This document shows positions 13,001-23,360 of a stretch of DNA of 64,000 bases, piece after piece. The position numbers and the translations under genes were made by a program. The notes beneath the pieces were generated by a model. That model worked only from the letters and a program-made list of their open reading frames with translations, did no database searches and was not told where the DNA came from. The DNA comes from Opisthocomus hoazin (lineage: Eukaryota; Chordata; Aves; Opisthocomiformes; Opisthocomidae): assembly GCF_030867145.1 (NCBI RefSeq), contig NC_134433.1:17457896-17521895 (forward strand), written 5' to 3'. The first letter of the stretch is position 1. Each line of letters begins with the position of its first letter.

Positions 13001-14449
13001 TCCCTGCAGAGTAGAAACCAGAAGACTTCTGACTATGGGAGGAGAGAAATGAAAGAAGAAAACTCTGGAGTATTAAGAAAGAATTACAAAATCTAATTTC
13101 AGTGGTTGTAGATGGAGTGGTTTGCCATAATTGTCTGTATTGGCAGATTGGACATCAGGCTTAATTGCTAAGAGTTTTTAAACTTCTGGACACATTTTTA
13201 ATGTAGTAGCATTGAAATGAGTGATATAGCTCATTTGAGTAACATTTGAAATCTGCATCAGTGTTTCCAGGAACAGGTCCTGCAAGATTTGAGATGACTT
13301 GCATGGGTGAAGTTAATCATGTGTATTGATGCCCGACTGTGGATAAGTAGGCAAATGTTTTAATAACTGTGATTAGACCACTGTATTTGAATCTACTGAA
13401 CTAAACCACTGAAATATGCCTTGTCAGTTCTCAGTACCGTCATTCTGCCTTGTGAACTGTAGTCCTTTCTATAATTAGTGTGAGGCTGGGTAATTCAAGG
13501 ACTGGCACCTTCTTGGGATTGGCAGATGGATTAAATGGCAGTGAGTCTCTCCTTCTGACAGCTGAATTCCACTGCTGCTGTTTTCCCGATATGTGCTGTT
13601 ACTTGAAATCAAACTACAAATGCAATCTGGTATTAGCGTGCTTCATTGACTTATTCTTACCACCAGAGGGCATTATAAATCTTTTTACATAAAATAGCAT
13701 CACACAGTGTTTAAAAGAAACGCTCCCATGGTATGCTCAAGAGGTCTTAGAAAGACTAACTTTATGATATTTTAGAATATATGCAAAACTGAAGAGAATT
13801 TTTCAAGAGGCCAGTAGAAAATTGTGTTCTGACACTAAAATAGTTTTCCCTGCTGTGTTAACATCTGCTGTGGTCCAGAAATCACTGAAAAAAAAGAAAT
13901 TTCTTGTCTCACTTTTGTGAAACTTTATTGCTCTCAGTAAGGCCTGATTCAGTGGCAGCTAAAATCAATAAGAAGCTTCCCACTTAATTCAGTGGCCTTT
14001 AGATGAGCACCACAGTATGTGAACTCTTACTCCCAGAGCACGATTAGTGTCTAAGAGTTTGAAGAAAGGAAGCAACTGAGATCTCTCAACGCTTCTAAAC
14101 ACAAAGTATGTCCTTTGCTGTGAACCAGATTGAGGATAGAATTTCTGGTATCTTATACAGTACTTATCAGAACACATCTCAGATCTTTTCTTGGGCTAAG
14201 CAGTAGAAAGAATGAAAAGACATGAGTATTTGTCTTTTAAAAGCAGAGCATGGATATCAATGGAATGAATGACTAGAATTTGAAATCTGACTTTCTGAAC
14301 ATTTTCCTTTTTTCCCCTCCCTCTTCCTCAGTCTTGCAGAGCAATTAATAGAAGAAGCCCTATGCGATGTGGCAGCAGAGCTGCAAGATGTTTGTGAGGA
14401 TTATGCAGAAGCTGTGTTCACGTCAGAGTTTTTGCACCCAGCACAGTAA
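918..14449 (+). CDS. KIAA0753: KIAA0753 (moonraker/OFIP), 3' part, twelve coding exons joined
   Basis: The coding exons are 918-1024, 1323-1385, 2295-2504, 3669-3879, 5264-5463, 6504-6673, 7730-7817, 8300-8473, 9500-9581, 11514-11634, 11807-12031 and 14332-14449. All introns are GT-AG and every phase matches, giving about 589 codons with no internal stop. Known family: KIAA0753 (MNR, OFIP) is a centriolar-satellite and centrosomal protein that works with OFD1 and FOR20/CEP20 in centriole duplication and cilium assembly; human mutations cause ciliopathies. Seen here: a basic, Gln-rich, coiled-coil-like start ([19 protein letters not shown]), Pro/Lys/Ser-rich linkers in the middle, and a helical C-terminal third with [29 protein letters not shown] and [18 protein letters not shown]. 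The human protein is about 967 residues, so about 60% of the product is encoded here and the N-terminal exons lie left of the window. The next gene on the same strand is PITPNM3, as in human. Identification rests on remembered similarity plus synteny. Confidence 0.9.
1323..1385 (+). CDS. KIAA0753: KIAA0753 exon (2nd in window)
   Basis: A 63-base, phase 0-0 exon with acceptor AAACAG and donor AAG|GTAAGA. Its 21 codons begin [17 protein letters not shown] and continue the coiled-coil-like helix of the preceding exon. The intron before it is 298 bases and holds nothing notable. Confidence 0.9.
1386..2294. other. KIAA0753 intron
   Basis: A 909-base intron. It contains a short CR1 3'-end fragment in reverse orientation (about 1797-1875). 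The small open frames at 1452-2063 are chance frames within this intron. Confidence 0.8.
1797..1875 (-). mobile_element. CR1 LINE fragment (3' end only)
   Basis: Begins ATAGAATGGTTTGGTTGGAA and continues with GGGACCTTACAGATCATCTAG and CCGTGGGCAGGGACA. This is the reverse complement of the typical avian CR1 3' end. It is severely 5'-truncated at about 80 bases. Confidence 0.8.
2295..2504 (+). CDS. KIAA0753: KIAA0753 exon (3rd in window)
   Basis: A 210-base, phase 0-0 exon with acceptor TTTTTCCAG and donor GAG|GTGGGA. It encodes a helical segment starting [19 protein letters not shown] and containing [20 protein letters not shown] and [11 protein letters not shown]. The ATG at 2313 is an internal frame start only; there is no sign of an independent start site. 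Confidence 0.92.
2505..3668. other. KIAA0753 intron
   Basis: A 1164-base intron without a recognisable repeat or RNA gene. Its 3' end has a poor polypyrimidine tract (TATTTGGGGCAG). Confidence 0.75.
3669..3879 (+). CDS. KIAA0753: KIAA0753 exon (4th in window)
   Basis: A 211-base exon, phase 0 in and phase 1 out. It starts [20 protein letters not shown] and is Lys/Ser/Pro-rich and probably disordered. Both splice sites look weak: the acceptor lacks a clear pyrimidine tract and the donor is ACTG|GTTTGT. The frame nevertheless joins perfectly to both neighbours. The open frame that continues to 4193 is read-through into the intron. Confidence 0.85.
3880..5263. other. KIAA0753 intron
   Basis: A 1384-base AT-rich intron, with a patch of TATA/CATATA simple sequence around 4940-4995. 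No gene or clear mobile element was seen. Confidence 0.75.
5264..5463 (+). CDS. KIAA0753: KIAA0753 exon (5th in window)
   Basis: A 200-base exon, phase 1 in and phase 0 out, donor CAG|GTATGG. The acceptor is a CAGCAG tandem, so the exon can start at 5264 or 5267, adding or removing one Ala codon without changing frame. It contains [20 protein letters not shown], a well conserved stretch as I recall the human protein, then a Lys-rich segment. Confidence 0.9.
5464..6503. other. KIAA0753 intron
   Basis: A 1040-base intron with no recognisable repeat or RNA gene. It ends in the less common acceptor TTTTAAG. Confidence 0.75.
6504..6673 (+). CDS. KIAA0753: KIAA0753 exon (6th in window)
   Basis: A 170-base exon, phase 0 in and phase 2 out, with acceptor AATTTTAAG and donor GCG|GTATGT. 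It encodes basic residues ([20 protein letters not shown]), a short helix ([18 protein letters not shown]) and a proline-rich end ([12 protein letters not shown]). The open frame running on to 7007 is intron read-through. Confidence 0.9.
6674..7729. other. KIAA0753 intron
   Basis: A 1056-base intron. The frames visible in it (6788-7087 and 7095-7382 on the minus strand) show no homology I recognise. It ends in a good pyrimidine-rich acceptor (TTCTTTTTTGTGTAG). Confidence 0.75.
7730..7817 (+). CDS. KIAA0753: KIAA0753 exon (7th in window)
   Basis: An 88-base exon. Its first base completes the Arg codon split from the previous exon and it ends in phase 0 at CAG|GTAGTA. It encodes [20 protein letters not shown] followed by LEPLLDRTQ, a short amphipathic helix. 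Confidence 0.9.
7818..8299. other. KIAA0753 intron
   Basis: A 482-base AT-rich intron with no recognisable element. It ends in a long T-rich tract before a TAGCAG tandem acceptor. Confidence 0.75.
8300..8473 (+). CDS. KIAA0753: KIAA0753 exon (8th in window)
   Basis: A phase 0-0 exon with donor GAA|GTAAGA. The acceptor TAGCAG is a tandem site, so the exon may start at 8300 (174 bases, begins with Gln) or 8303 (171 bases). It encodes an acidic helical segment, [20 protein letters not shown], then MLQRMEEIE. Which acceptor dominates cannot be read from sequence alone. Confidence 0.9.
8474..9499. other. KIAA0753 intron
   Basis: A 1026-base intron with a possible tRNA-derived SINE remnant near 8650-8730 and a T-rich run near 8810-8832. 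No gene was seen. Confidence 0.75.
8650..8730 (+). repeat. Possible tRNA-derived SINE (MIR-like) remnant
   Basis: CCCTAATGGTTTTATGGCTAG is followed about 25 bases later by ACCTGAGTTTGATTCCCAC. These resemble a tRNA-type A box and B box (GGTTCGATTCC-like) at suitable spacing, as in the head of MIR-type SINEs. The copy is old and divergent, and this is pattern matching by eye only. Confidence 0.4.
9500..9581 (+). CDS. KIAA0753: KIAA0753 exon (9th in window)
   Basis: An 82-base exon, phase 0 in and phase 1 out, with acceptor AAAACCAG and a consensus donor ATGG|GTAAGT. It encodes [20 protein letters not shown] followed by WAQEDKM, one of the most recognisable stretches of the family. Confidence 0.92.
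9582..11513. other. KIAA0753 intron
   Basis: A 1932-base AT-rich intron without a repeat or gene that I can name. The small frames in it (10494-10676 minus, 11099-11302 plus, 11253-11486 minus) look like chance. Confidence 0.75.
11514..11634 (+). CDS. KIAA0753: KIAA0753 exon (10th in window)
   Basis: A 121-base exon, phase 1 in and phase 2 out, with acceptor CTTACTCTTAG and donor CAA|GTAAGT. It encodes [20 protein letters not shown] followed by a segment ending [12 protein letters not shown]. The next intron is only 172 bases. Confidence 0.92.
11807..12031 (+). CDS. KIAA0753: KIAA0753 exon (11th in window)
   Basis: A 225-base exon with acceptor ATATTTCCAG and donor GAG|GTATAT after AG of a split Ser codon. 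It includes [20 protein letters not shown] and the conserved [12 protein letters not shown] motif. The open frame continuing to 12176 is intron read-through; the true path splices to 14332. Confidence 0.92.
12032..14331. other. Last KIAA0753 intron
   Basis: A 2300-base intron with a T14 run at 12367-12380 and otherwise unremarkable AT-rich sequence. It ends in a strong pyrimidine tract (CCTTTTTTCCCCTCCCTCTTCCTCAG). Confidence 0.75.
14332..14449 (+). CDS. KIAA0753: KIAA0753 last coding exon with stop codon
   Basis: The first base completes a Ser codon (AG|T). Then come 38 codons, [20 protein letters not shown] through [14 protein letters not shown], and TAA at 14447-14449. As I recall the human protein, it ends in nearly the same segment (VFTSEFL plus a few residues), which supports this as the authentic stop rather than the later open frame near 15918-16118. 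Confidence 0.92.
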
Positions 14450-14811
14450 ATGCTTTCAAATCTTCCCCATTATCAAATGCAATGTCAGCCTCGTCTAACA
14501 GTCTTATGAGAGGATCTCTTTTTCATGTTCTTTTAAAAGTCTATGAGATTCTGTTCACCAAATGAATTAAGTCAAGGATTCATCTCAGGTTGTTATGAAA
14601 CCATTATCATGTTTTCCTTTTTGGACTTCATTATACTGATGTATCAGGACTTTTTTTTTTTTAGCCAGTGTTTCAATAGAACGAAGTAGACAGTTACAGG
14701 TAAAGTTTATATGTTTTGATGGGAATACCAATCCATTTGTATAACTGTATTACTTCATTTATTTTTATATGTGATCTGCTTACTAGAATAAAACACTGGG
14801 AGGAAGACTGG
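14450..14811 (+). other. KIAA0753: Probable start of KIAA0753 3' UTR
   Basis: Non-coding sequence directly after the stop codon, without further coding character. The first canonical AATAAA is at 14787. The length of the UTR is inferred, not seen. Confidence 0.6.
14787..14792 (+). terminator. Candidate proximal poly(A) signal of KIAA0753
   Basis: Canonical AATAAA 338 bases after the stop codon, followed by a moderately GT-rich stretch (TGTAGCTGTACTGTGCC). It is a reasonable proximal polyadenylation signal. Confidence 0.5.
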
Positions 14812-14920
14812 GTTCAAGCAGCGTCATGGATGTAGCTGTACTGTGCCTCAGTTTTCTGCTTTAAAATGAAGAGAATCTGACTTACCTACCTCATAAGGGA
14901 GCTATGGGTTTTAATTTATT
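14812..14920 (+). repeat. MIR SINE remnant
   Basis: Contains CTGTGCCTCAGTTTTCTGCT, then TTAAAATGAAGAGAATC and TACCTACCTCATAAGGGAGC. This matches the 3' half of the MIR consensus (GTGCCTCAGTTTCC, TGTAAAATGGGGATAA, TACCTACCTCATAGGG). It is an ancient, diverged copy. Confidence 0.7.
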
Positions 14921-15699
14921 CTTCTCAGTAAAATGCATTGAATATATCCAACAACTGTGTTGGAAGAATGAAGCATTATTGATATTTCTAAAGCCAAGAT
15001 GGAACAGTCCAGAGTAAAAGCTGTTTGATTTGCTCTTTAGAGCTTTCAGTGTCGTGCAAGAAAGATGATGTCTGACCACCATGCTTAGCATATATACTGG
15101 GATTAGGTTTTTCTGGGATGTGGTTATCCAAAGGAAGGATGCCCATGGCACAGCGTTAAGTACGTGTAAACAGTTAGCATTGGCTGTACTCACAGGCCAA
15201 CAGCCTGCTTGGACTATTGCAGTCAACTTCTGAATGTAGTACCTGTTCTGTTGGTTTCTGAATATCCCTAGTACATTATGCACAGACAAGTGAGACCTTT
15301 CATTAGAAGCGCATCATGGAGATTTTCTTCCTTTTTCTCTTGAACTGGTCTAAAATATTATAATTTTATCAGCTTCTAGTGATGCAACCCCACATTCCTT
15401 AGTCTTAAGAATCCTACTGAAATCAAGAACAACAAAATAAATGAACAATTGACATTTCTGCAATATTGAATTAACTTGTTTGTGTCAATTTATCAATGTA
15501 CTAGTTTGCGTTGTGCCTGGAGCGGGCAATGAGTAATAATTATTTATGGCAGTATTCTAGGGAAATGCGAATTCAGCCTGTGAGGTAGCCCCAAAAACAA
15601 TATGACAGTCTGTTTCTTTTGACAAATTTATTTCCTCCAGTACTGTTCAACCTATAACAGAATCATTTTTAACCTTCTAGGATTGTTCTAATTAGAGGA

Positions 15700-15705
15700 A
15701 ATAAA
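15700..15705 (+). terminator. Candidate distal poly(A) signal of KIAA0753
   Basis: AATAAA followed about 40-60 bases downstream by a T/GT-rich stretch (TTTACTGTTTTGTTTGTCTT), a good match to a downstream polyadenylation element. If used, the 3' UTR would be about 1.3 kb. Confidence 0.4.
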
Positions 15706-18700
15706 AATAGACATTTAAAAAATAATTCTGTTTTTATTGAATCCTGGTTTACTGTTTTGTTTGTCTTGAAATTTACATCAGATAGAATGATGTAAATGTT
15801 ACTGCCAAAGTGTGACTTTGCTGATGTGTGATGTCTGTAATTTAAAACACTATCTTTTTTTTATTTCTAAGATTGTAGAGATAAGCCTGTTATTAAGTCC
15901 AAAAGATTAAAGCCATAGTGTCTCTATGTAAGTGTATATATGCTGGTGAAATGATTTTCAAGATATTTTTTAATAAACAACACTTGTTTCTTAGGACTGA
16001 GTATAGTTTTAATTTAAGGCAACTTCCATCTGAACGTGTTTGGAATAGTCCGCATCCAAAATGCAAGGGAGTACCTGGCAACATTGCAAGAGTCAGACTA
16101 CCATATGCCTGGAAGTAATGTGGTCATCTGTCAAGGTAAACATACTTTCTCTCTTAAATCCCATGGGGCTGTGAGTGGTATCATCTGACTGATGATGGCA
16201 AAGTAAACTTTTATTCTGGATGAGAATTTTGTGACATTTGGGTGCCTTTTTGGAGTAGAAATGTGTGAAGAGTGAAGGCTTTAGGTAGAATCCCTGACTT
16301 CACATTCTTCAGTCCTTCCTAAGGCACTTAACTATAAGATTTTGTAATGCATTATTTACACATGCAAAATAAACAATTACGAAGTTTCTACCCTGAAAAA
16401 TTTCATAGTTGGAGGGCTTCATCTTAAAGTGACTCAGCATGTCATTGTTCCTAAGGGACAAACTGGCATCAGGCTGGATAAACCTTATACATGTGCATAA
16501 TTCTCATCACAGTATGTTGATAGAGACTATATACGGGCCTGAAATGTGCAACCATAATACCACTGCAATTGCTAACTATGCATCTAATGAGCCACGTTAA
16601 CTGGCCACGCACTCATTTAAAGCGCTATCATGCACGGAGTCCATACTTCTTTAAAGCTAAGTCATGGGGGAGTACTAGAATCAGTTTCAGATTTTAAAAC
16701 TGTTTCAATGGCATAGATAGTGAAGAATATATTTTCTTTGAGACTGTGCTATGTCTCATTGCTGAAAGTCTTTAGGAACAGGTTAGATATGCAAAGTACG
16801 CTATCCTACCTGATGTTGCAGAGGATCCACTTCTATGGATCTGGGCTAGATTTCATTGTACAAACTTTGCATGCCTGTTTTTTTCTTTATGTGCAAGTTT
16901 CTTCAATGTCAGAGCTGTGAAAGGGATGAAGCAAAAACAGGATGAAAGGATTCAGTGGTTCTATAGATGTGTGGATGACTCCAGCAAATATCAGTTGCTG
17001 AAGTCATACATAGCTGAAGCAGAATTAAAGTTTTCAGAGTGGTTCAGGGTGATGTAGGTGGTGGCTGGTAGAAGCATATAAGCGCAGTTTGGTGCAAGGG
17101 CAGTGCCATATCCTGGGTGCACCAACAGGCAGTAATTGCCCTGCCTAGCCTGCCTGACCTCTGCCCGTGATCAAGAGCCCCCCTTCCAGTCCAGTGAGTC
17201 CCCAGTCCTTGCTGAAGCTCTGCCACAGGTACAACCATGTACCCCCTGCTCATCCAGTCTCATTTGACCTTGGCTCTGACTTGTTGCCTTGTGTGGTCTG
17301 GTGATGCCTGGGCTGCCAGCAGGACCCGTGGCTGTCGCCATCCTGCCTTGCCCAGGTGCTGTGGGACTGTGTCCTGCTGGTGCGGTCACTTCTTGGCCTG
17401 TGCCGTGGGTACCCTCAGCTCCTGGCTTGTCCTCCCTCCTGGAGCAGCCGTGCTCCTCCTTCCTGATGGATGTGTAGGTGTGTAGGGAGCAAGGAAGCAA
17501 GGGGGTGAGGGGTGACTCTGGAAATCCTCTGAGGACCCTAAAGACAGGACTGTACATTTGCATTCTATGAGCAGCTCCTGCAACTCCTGAAAACATGCAA
17601 TCTACTCTGTAAATATTTAACTGTAGAAATTAAATCAGCGTGCTTCTGGGAGTGAGGTAGTTATGGCAACAGTGTTTGCCCTACTAGTGCTTTGGAGAGC
17701 TACTTTTTTCTGCTAATGCTGGACATAGTTCAGCTTCCATTAATGTCAATGTAAGAGCATAATTGAACTCCTTTCTTCTCTTTGGCTTGCTTTGTCTCTG
17801 GGTTACTCCTGGAGGCTAACTTTCTGCACATCCTGCTTCTCTATGGACTACTTTTCTTCCACCACGAAAAAGAAGTGTGGGGTTTTTTGTCTGGTATTTT
17901 TTTTGAGAACTGATTCACCAGCAATAGGAAAAGGGGCTTTGTTCATGATGTACGTGTCAGTCAATTACCAGCTGAATTGAAGATCTGCTTCAGTATATCT
18001 GGTCAAAGTATGACCTGGAAGAACATAATAGTTTCTAGGTATATTTTCCTCAGAAGACCCTGCATTCTCTCTTGCAGCATGCTTGAGGTACTAGATTGCA
18101 CTTACGTTTTAGGAGGATAGTCTGCTCTGAGAGAAAAGCAGCAGGTTGAAGAACAGTGTTGTCATTTATCATCTGTTTCCTTGTGGTTCACCTGTGTGTT
18201 TGTGTCTGCCTGTTCCCTTGCATAACAGAGGTTGCAATGTGTTGGTAAAAGGGCTGCCTTGGTTCACACAACTTGTGGCACATGGTGGTAAGCGCCTGAC
18301 CACTGGAGCTCCTAACCACTACTACAATATTAATGCGGAACAGAGATCTGACTGGCAGAAATACCTTAAGGAGAACAACTGAAATAAGTGCAAAACAGAA
18401 TTTCACATGCAAATGCAGAACAGGTATTACCCTGCACAGAAGGAAATGTAACCCAGTGTTCAAAGTTCAACCCTTACTTCCACTCGTTTTGTGGAGACAA
18501 CATCTTTCTTTACTGGTTGTTTTCTTTCTTCTTTTTGCTGTAGGAAGATGTCTTTTTTTTCACAGAATAAACTCAGTCCCTGCCGCTGAGTGGTTTTTTC
18601 ATGGACTGATTTTTAGTATATTTACTTTTTGGTTTGAAATGTTCTTAGAAGCAGTCCCCTGATTTGCCAAGGCACTTTTGGACATAAATAACTTTTGAAG

Positions 18701-21700
18701 CAATTATACAGACATGGGTGGAAAAATTGCTGAATTCAGAGCTAATTCATGAGCTACATGAGTTTTCCTTCAATTAAGTTCCTACTGTAACCCATATATG
18801 CGTGTAAACCTAGCTATAGATTTCAGCTTTAACAAAACACAGAATATGGTCCCACGGCTTCAGGATTGTAGTCAGTGCTTTCCTTTTACGCTGTTTTCCC
18901 TCAGTGGAGATTTGTGTTTTCAACCTAGCTGTGCTAGAGGCGCACACACACAAAAGACAGGGTCACCCTGACAAACCAAGGTCTGTGCCACGGGCGATAC
19001 CTGAGAGGGTGCTGGTGCAGTGGCTGGTGGCACAAGGGACCAAGACAAAGCAAGCTCGTAGTGGCCACGAGAAGGCAAGAGCCCGTGGTCCTGTGCAGGG
19101 TTAGACTGGCCACAGCTGCTGTGACCCTAGTGTTACTGGTCTTAGCCTGTATGAGAAGGAAACCAGGGCGAAAATGATGCAGCTTGGGACCGTCTGGGGC
19201 TATGTGCTTTTTGTTTCCGCCTCGCTCTGTAGAAAGTGTTGCTGGAATACTTTGGGTGTTTCCTGCTGGGGCTAGGAAAGCTGCCTGAGTGCCAGCTGGA
19301 GGAGTGAGTGCCAGGTCTGAGTTCAGGTTTCTGGAGCAGGCCAGCTCCCTGGAGGTTAATGTAGGTAGACTTCCTATGGGGAATACATGGTGCACCACAC
19401 CATTAGGTTAGTGTGAGAACTGGGGGAGGAAGGGATGGGAATAAAGAGAGAAAATTTAATTATGTCTGAGTAGCTCTCAAGTCATGCTCAGTTACCTGTT
19501 ACTATAGGGAGGAATGTTTTCTCAGGACTTAGATAATATAGATTTTTTTTTTTTAATGGTACTTTGTATATACTGAGAATTGGAACCTTTCCTTATGCAT
19601 TAAGCACTCGTCCTCCATGCTCTGTTTGGTACCTGAAAGTTCTGTGGAGCCAGAACCTGGCTCACTGTAGCGATTTTTGAAGCTGCTTGCTAGTCCTTTG
19701 GACTCCCGCTGAAATCAGTAGAGAGTGAATGTCACTGGTGTCTTGATCTCATTCCCTTAAGGATCTGTTTCAGTGTTGTTTCTTGTAATCCCATTACATA
19801 AACCTGACCTTGAGCCAGCCTGCATGGTTGGGAGTGGATGCAGCCCTGATCCAAAAGGGCTGGATCAGTGTATAACAGCACCCTGTCGCAGAGGAATAAA
19901 CCCACAGGACTGAAAGCTAAGGGATGCTCTAGCCTGGCAAGCCATTTGGTTTAGCTCAGCCTGGTCATTGTGTAATGTAAATTTGGCTTATTATTTGTGG
20001 AAGATTTGGACAAGAGCTGGGAAAGGGAGGAAGGGTGGGTGTCTATAAAGAAGACTTTCTGCAGAAAGACTTACTCTGGTCTGTGTTAACTGATTAGAAT
20101 TCCTTTGTTGTTGCCTCTTTTTAGAAAGGTTTTGGCTTCCTATTTGTGCAGATGCCAGAGGTTAGGAAAAGTAAGATTTGATAGGCTTAGAGGCAAGGAA
20201 AGGCTGTAACTTAGATCATTTTATGAGTGAAATGGCTGTCAATAGATGCCCCATTCTACCAGTCAATAGCCCTTCATTATCCCTGTAGCTGTAAAAGTCC
20301 TTCAGCAGGGGCCTGTGTGGGATTAGTAACTGTACAGTTTCTCTCTACGGGCTCTGTTTGAACTGGAAATCAAATGACAGCAATAGAGCACTGCTATTTT
20401 GTGGCTCATATTCTAAGGTGCCGTGGCCAGGAGGAAGGATGTCTGCCCCGTCCCCTGCACCCTGTGCTGCAGTGGTGGCAGCTTCGGGCTTAGCAGGCCC
20501 GTGGGCTAACATAACAGAAGGCTGGTCTTCTGGCCCAGCTGAAGATGGCTCTGAGACCATCAACAGCTTGGCACTGACAATCTGGCACCAACTACTCTTT
20601 GTGCAGTAAACCCTGTGAGGGTACCTAGAATGGACTGGTGTCTTGTGTTCTGTTCAGTTCGCTCTCAGGGCACATGTTGTCTTAGCTGTTTATATCTGAT
20701 GTACTATGTAGTGTTTCTCTGTGTGGGCAGATTATTTTAAAAGTAGACAAAATGCAATGAAAAAGGAGGGGGTTGGAAATTGTAGTGAGCTCGGCAAGGA
20801 AAACCAGTGTCTCAGTAGTGTCTCCTGCCTGCTAATGGCTGAAAGGAAAACTAGTTGTTTCTGGTAACATGCCCTAACTCTGTTAGGCTGATTTCTTTTT
20901 CATATTGTTGTTCATTAGATCTTGATTTATATTGATAGAAAAGATTTACCTCCGACTGTTCAAGATGCCTTTGAAGTTTACTCCCTCATTGAAGTGAAAG
21001 CAGTGCTAATCAGTTATCACTTAGTTACAGCAGTCTAAATTCTTATTCTGTAATGCACTTGTCTCCGAGTAAGTGGTAGTCAGTGACGTTATCTTGATCA
21101 AACCAAATGCAGAGCAAGAGAATAATCAGTGTTGATGAAGTCATGGGCAGAAAATGCTGATTTTTTTGAAATTAAATTGCAATTCATTTTCTGCCACCAC
21201 CCTCTTTGTCTTCAGGGAGGCTTTGCTCAGCCTTCTGATGAACAGAACAAAAGCTTGAGACATCTTACTTGCATCTGCCTGATAGAAATCAAGCAATACG
21301 AAATTTCTGCAGGCTTTAACCTCTCTTGGGAATCTGAATCTCTTTTATTTATTGCACTGATTTAATTTTTTATGTTTGGCTATTCCTTTCCTTCTGTGAG
21401 TCAAACAGGAGAACAGCAATGTTATGAAGGTTCACATCTGGGGAGTTGGTCTTTAGTTGTTTCAGTGAATTTTTGGTAGGGACAAGCTCCTGCAATTTCA
21501 GTTGGGAGTTTAGTGCTTAGCAATTGTCAGGATTTGGCCTCCAGTTTGGGGCCATCTGCAAAGAATCTGGTCCTTATATTGTAAATTCTGTGGGCTACAC
21601 CAGTGCAGGCAAGAAAGCTAGTTCACTGTCAAGGTGTTTTCACTGGAATCTTCATTCGTCGCTGAGGTTTGTGAATGTGAGTGAAATTAAAGTGCAAGGT

Positions 21701-22450
21701 TACACTATCTGTAATTGTCTGTTGTCTTTCAATTGGAAAAGAAGCTTGTACTGAATATGAAACTAAGTAGCACCAATTAAACTAAAAGTAAGGCTGCTGC
21801 TGCTGCCTCCCCCTGCCCACCTCCGATTCCTCTGGCTTCAGTCTGCTGCTCCTGCAACCAGTCTGAGTATTTAGGCTGAGGAAAAAACAGCCAAACAGAA
21901 CTGAGTGAGCAGGAGGGAGACAGAGAACAAGCAAACTTTAAAAGGGGAAGAAAGGAAACAGCTTCTTTTGTCAAGACTTCCAGTGTGGATTTCCAACCAC
22001 CTCAGGACCGCATGCTTAACAATGATTCTATCAGCAGGAGGTGGAACCATCGGTGTCAGTTATTAATAAACCTCTTAAAATGCACATGCTGACTCTTTCT
22101 CTTTTTCTTTCTACTTCCTCTTCGTTTTTTAAACTCACTGTAGCAATTGCTGTCCCTTTTTGAGCTGGCACAGAACAAGGAGCCCACAGTATTAATGAAA
22201 CATAAATAGCACTGTTCAAACGGACCCAAACTGAGATGCTCAAGGGAGATCAAGCTGGGCTGTTCCATACAGATGGCTTCTTAAGCAGGCTCTTTCACTG
22301 TCCTGAAATCTGTCCAAAACAGAACCAACTGCAGAAGTTGAAGGCTGCCCAGAGAATAGTACAGCCCATCAAAGAAAAGTCAGCAACTAGCAGATTTGTT
22401 CCCTTTCTGAAACATCACCCTTCACTTTTCCGACAGCCTTCATTAGCCTT

Positions 22451-22476
22451 GGGGGTGGGGGGGGGATGTGGGGGGG
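22451..22476 (+). repeat. G-run cluster with quadruplex potential
   Basis: Runs of 5, 9 and 7 G separated by T and ATGT. The 9-G run can supply two tracts, so a four-tract quadruplex is possible. No gene is attached to it. Confidence 0.6.
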
Positions 22477-23360
22477 TGCTGGCTCCAAAATACATGCTCT
22501 CAAGTACCAGGGATTTTGCTTTACTGCTTTGCGACAAAGCTGTTGATTGCATATTTTGTCTCTGAATCTAAGCCCAAATAAACTGTCTTCTAATCCAGAT
22601 TTCAATCCATTCCCAGAACCTGAAGTACAGCCTGGAAACATTTGCAGGCTTGCACTTTACCTGCAGGCACAGCCAGAACTCCCTGGAGCTGGGGTGAAAA
22701 TTGGTGACGTGTTGCGCCTTGTGGACCTTACTAAGAAGGGGTCCGACATCGTTACCCGTCCAAGACCAGCAGACACCTGCTGCCCAGTCCCAGACAGGGC
22801 AGGGCTCTGATCAGTGAGCGTCAAGGGTATGGGAAAGATGCAATGGATTTATTTTGCCTTGTGTATGTTTAGTCCTGTGGGCAACGTGACACTGACCCTT
22901 TAGGCAGTGAGTTATGCAGAAGCAGAACAAGTTGAAGAGGCAAATCTCTCTCCACTGTAACCTTGCTGCCAGGTTGAATCTTCCCTAAAGCATCTGAAAA
23001 CCATGAATGGATTTTCACCTCTCCTTTGCACAGCATTCTGTGACTTTTCCCACAGGTAGAGACTTTATTTTTCACTCCCCTTACTAGAGACAAAGTGGGT
23101 ATTGAAATAGCAAATGCCTAGTATGTGGTCTCACTCTGTGTATCAGCAGGACAATGGTAACTGTCTATTGGTGGGAAGCTGTACCATAGGAGGCTGTTTC
23201 CTCAAAATGTAACGTGTAGATCAGATATGTTCTAAAGAAGGAAGAAGCTAGCACTTTGGGAGTTATAGTAGGTGAGCTTTGCTTGCTTCAAGAAAAACCA
23301 TTACTGGCAATATTAATAGATCTAAAATTGTATTACAGGCGAGGAAATGCATCACCTGCC

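Larger units (their letters stand above)
14921..23360. other. Region downstream of KIAA0753, no supported gene
   Basis: About 8.4 kb without a recognisable coding exon on either strand. The first part may be distal 3' UTR. GC-richer patches at about 17050-17490 and 18940-19400 give frames of 140-154 codons on the minus strand, with no recognisable protein. A purine/pyrimidine-biased stretch with a (GCT)5 run lies at 21780-21990 and G-runs lie at 22451-22476. Confidence 0.6.

Noticed and set aside
15918..16118. Possible extra terminal KIAA0753 exon
   Set aside because: The frame in 14332-14449 already ends with the family's usual C-terminal segment. This frame shows no similarity and cannot be joined without bypassing that stop.
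18934..19398. 154-codon minus-strand frame as a gene
   Set aside because: It has no recognisable motif, no splice partners and no promoter. It is kept only as a compositional oddity.
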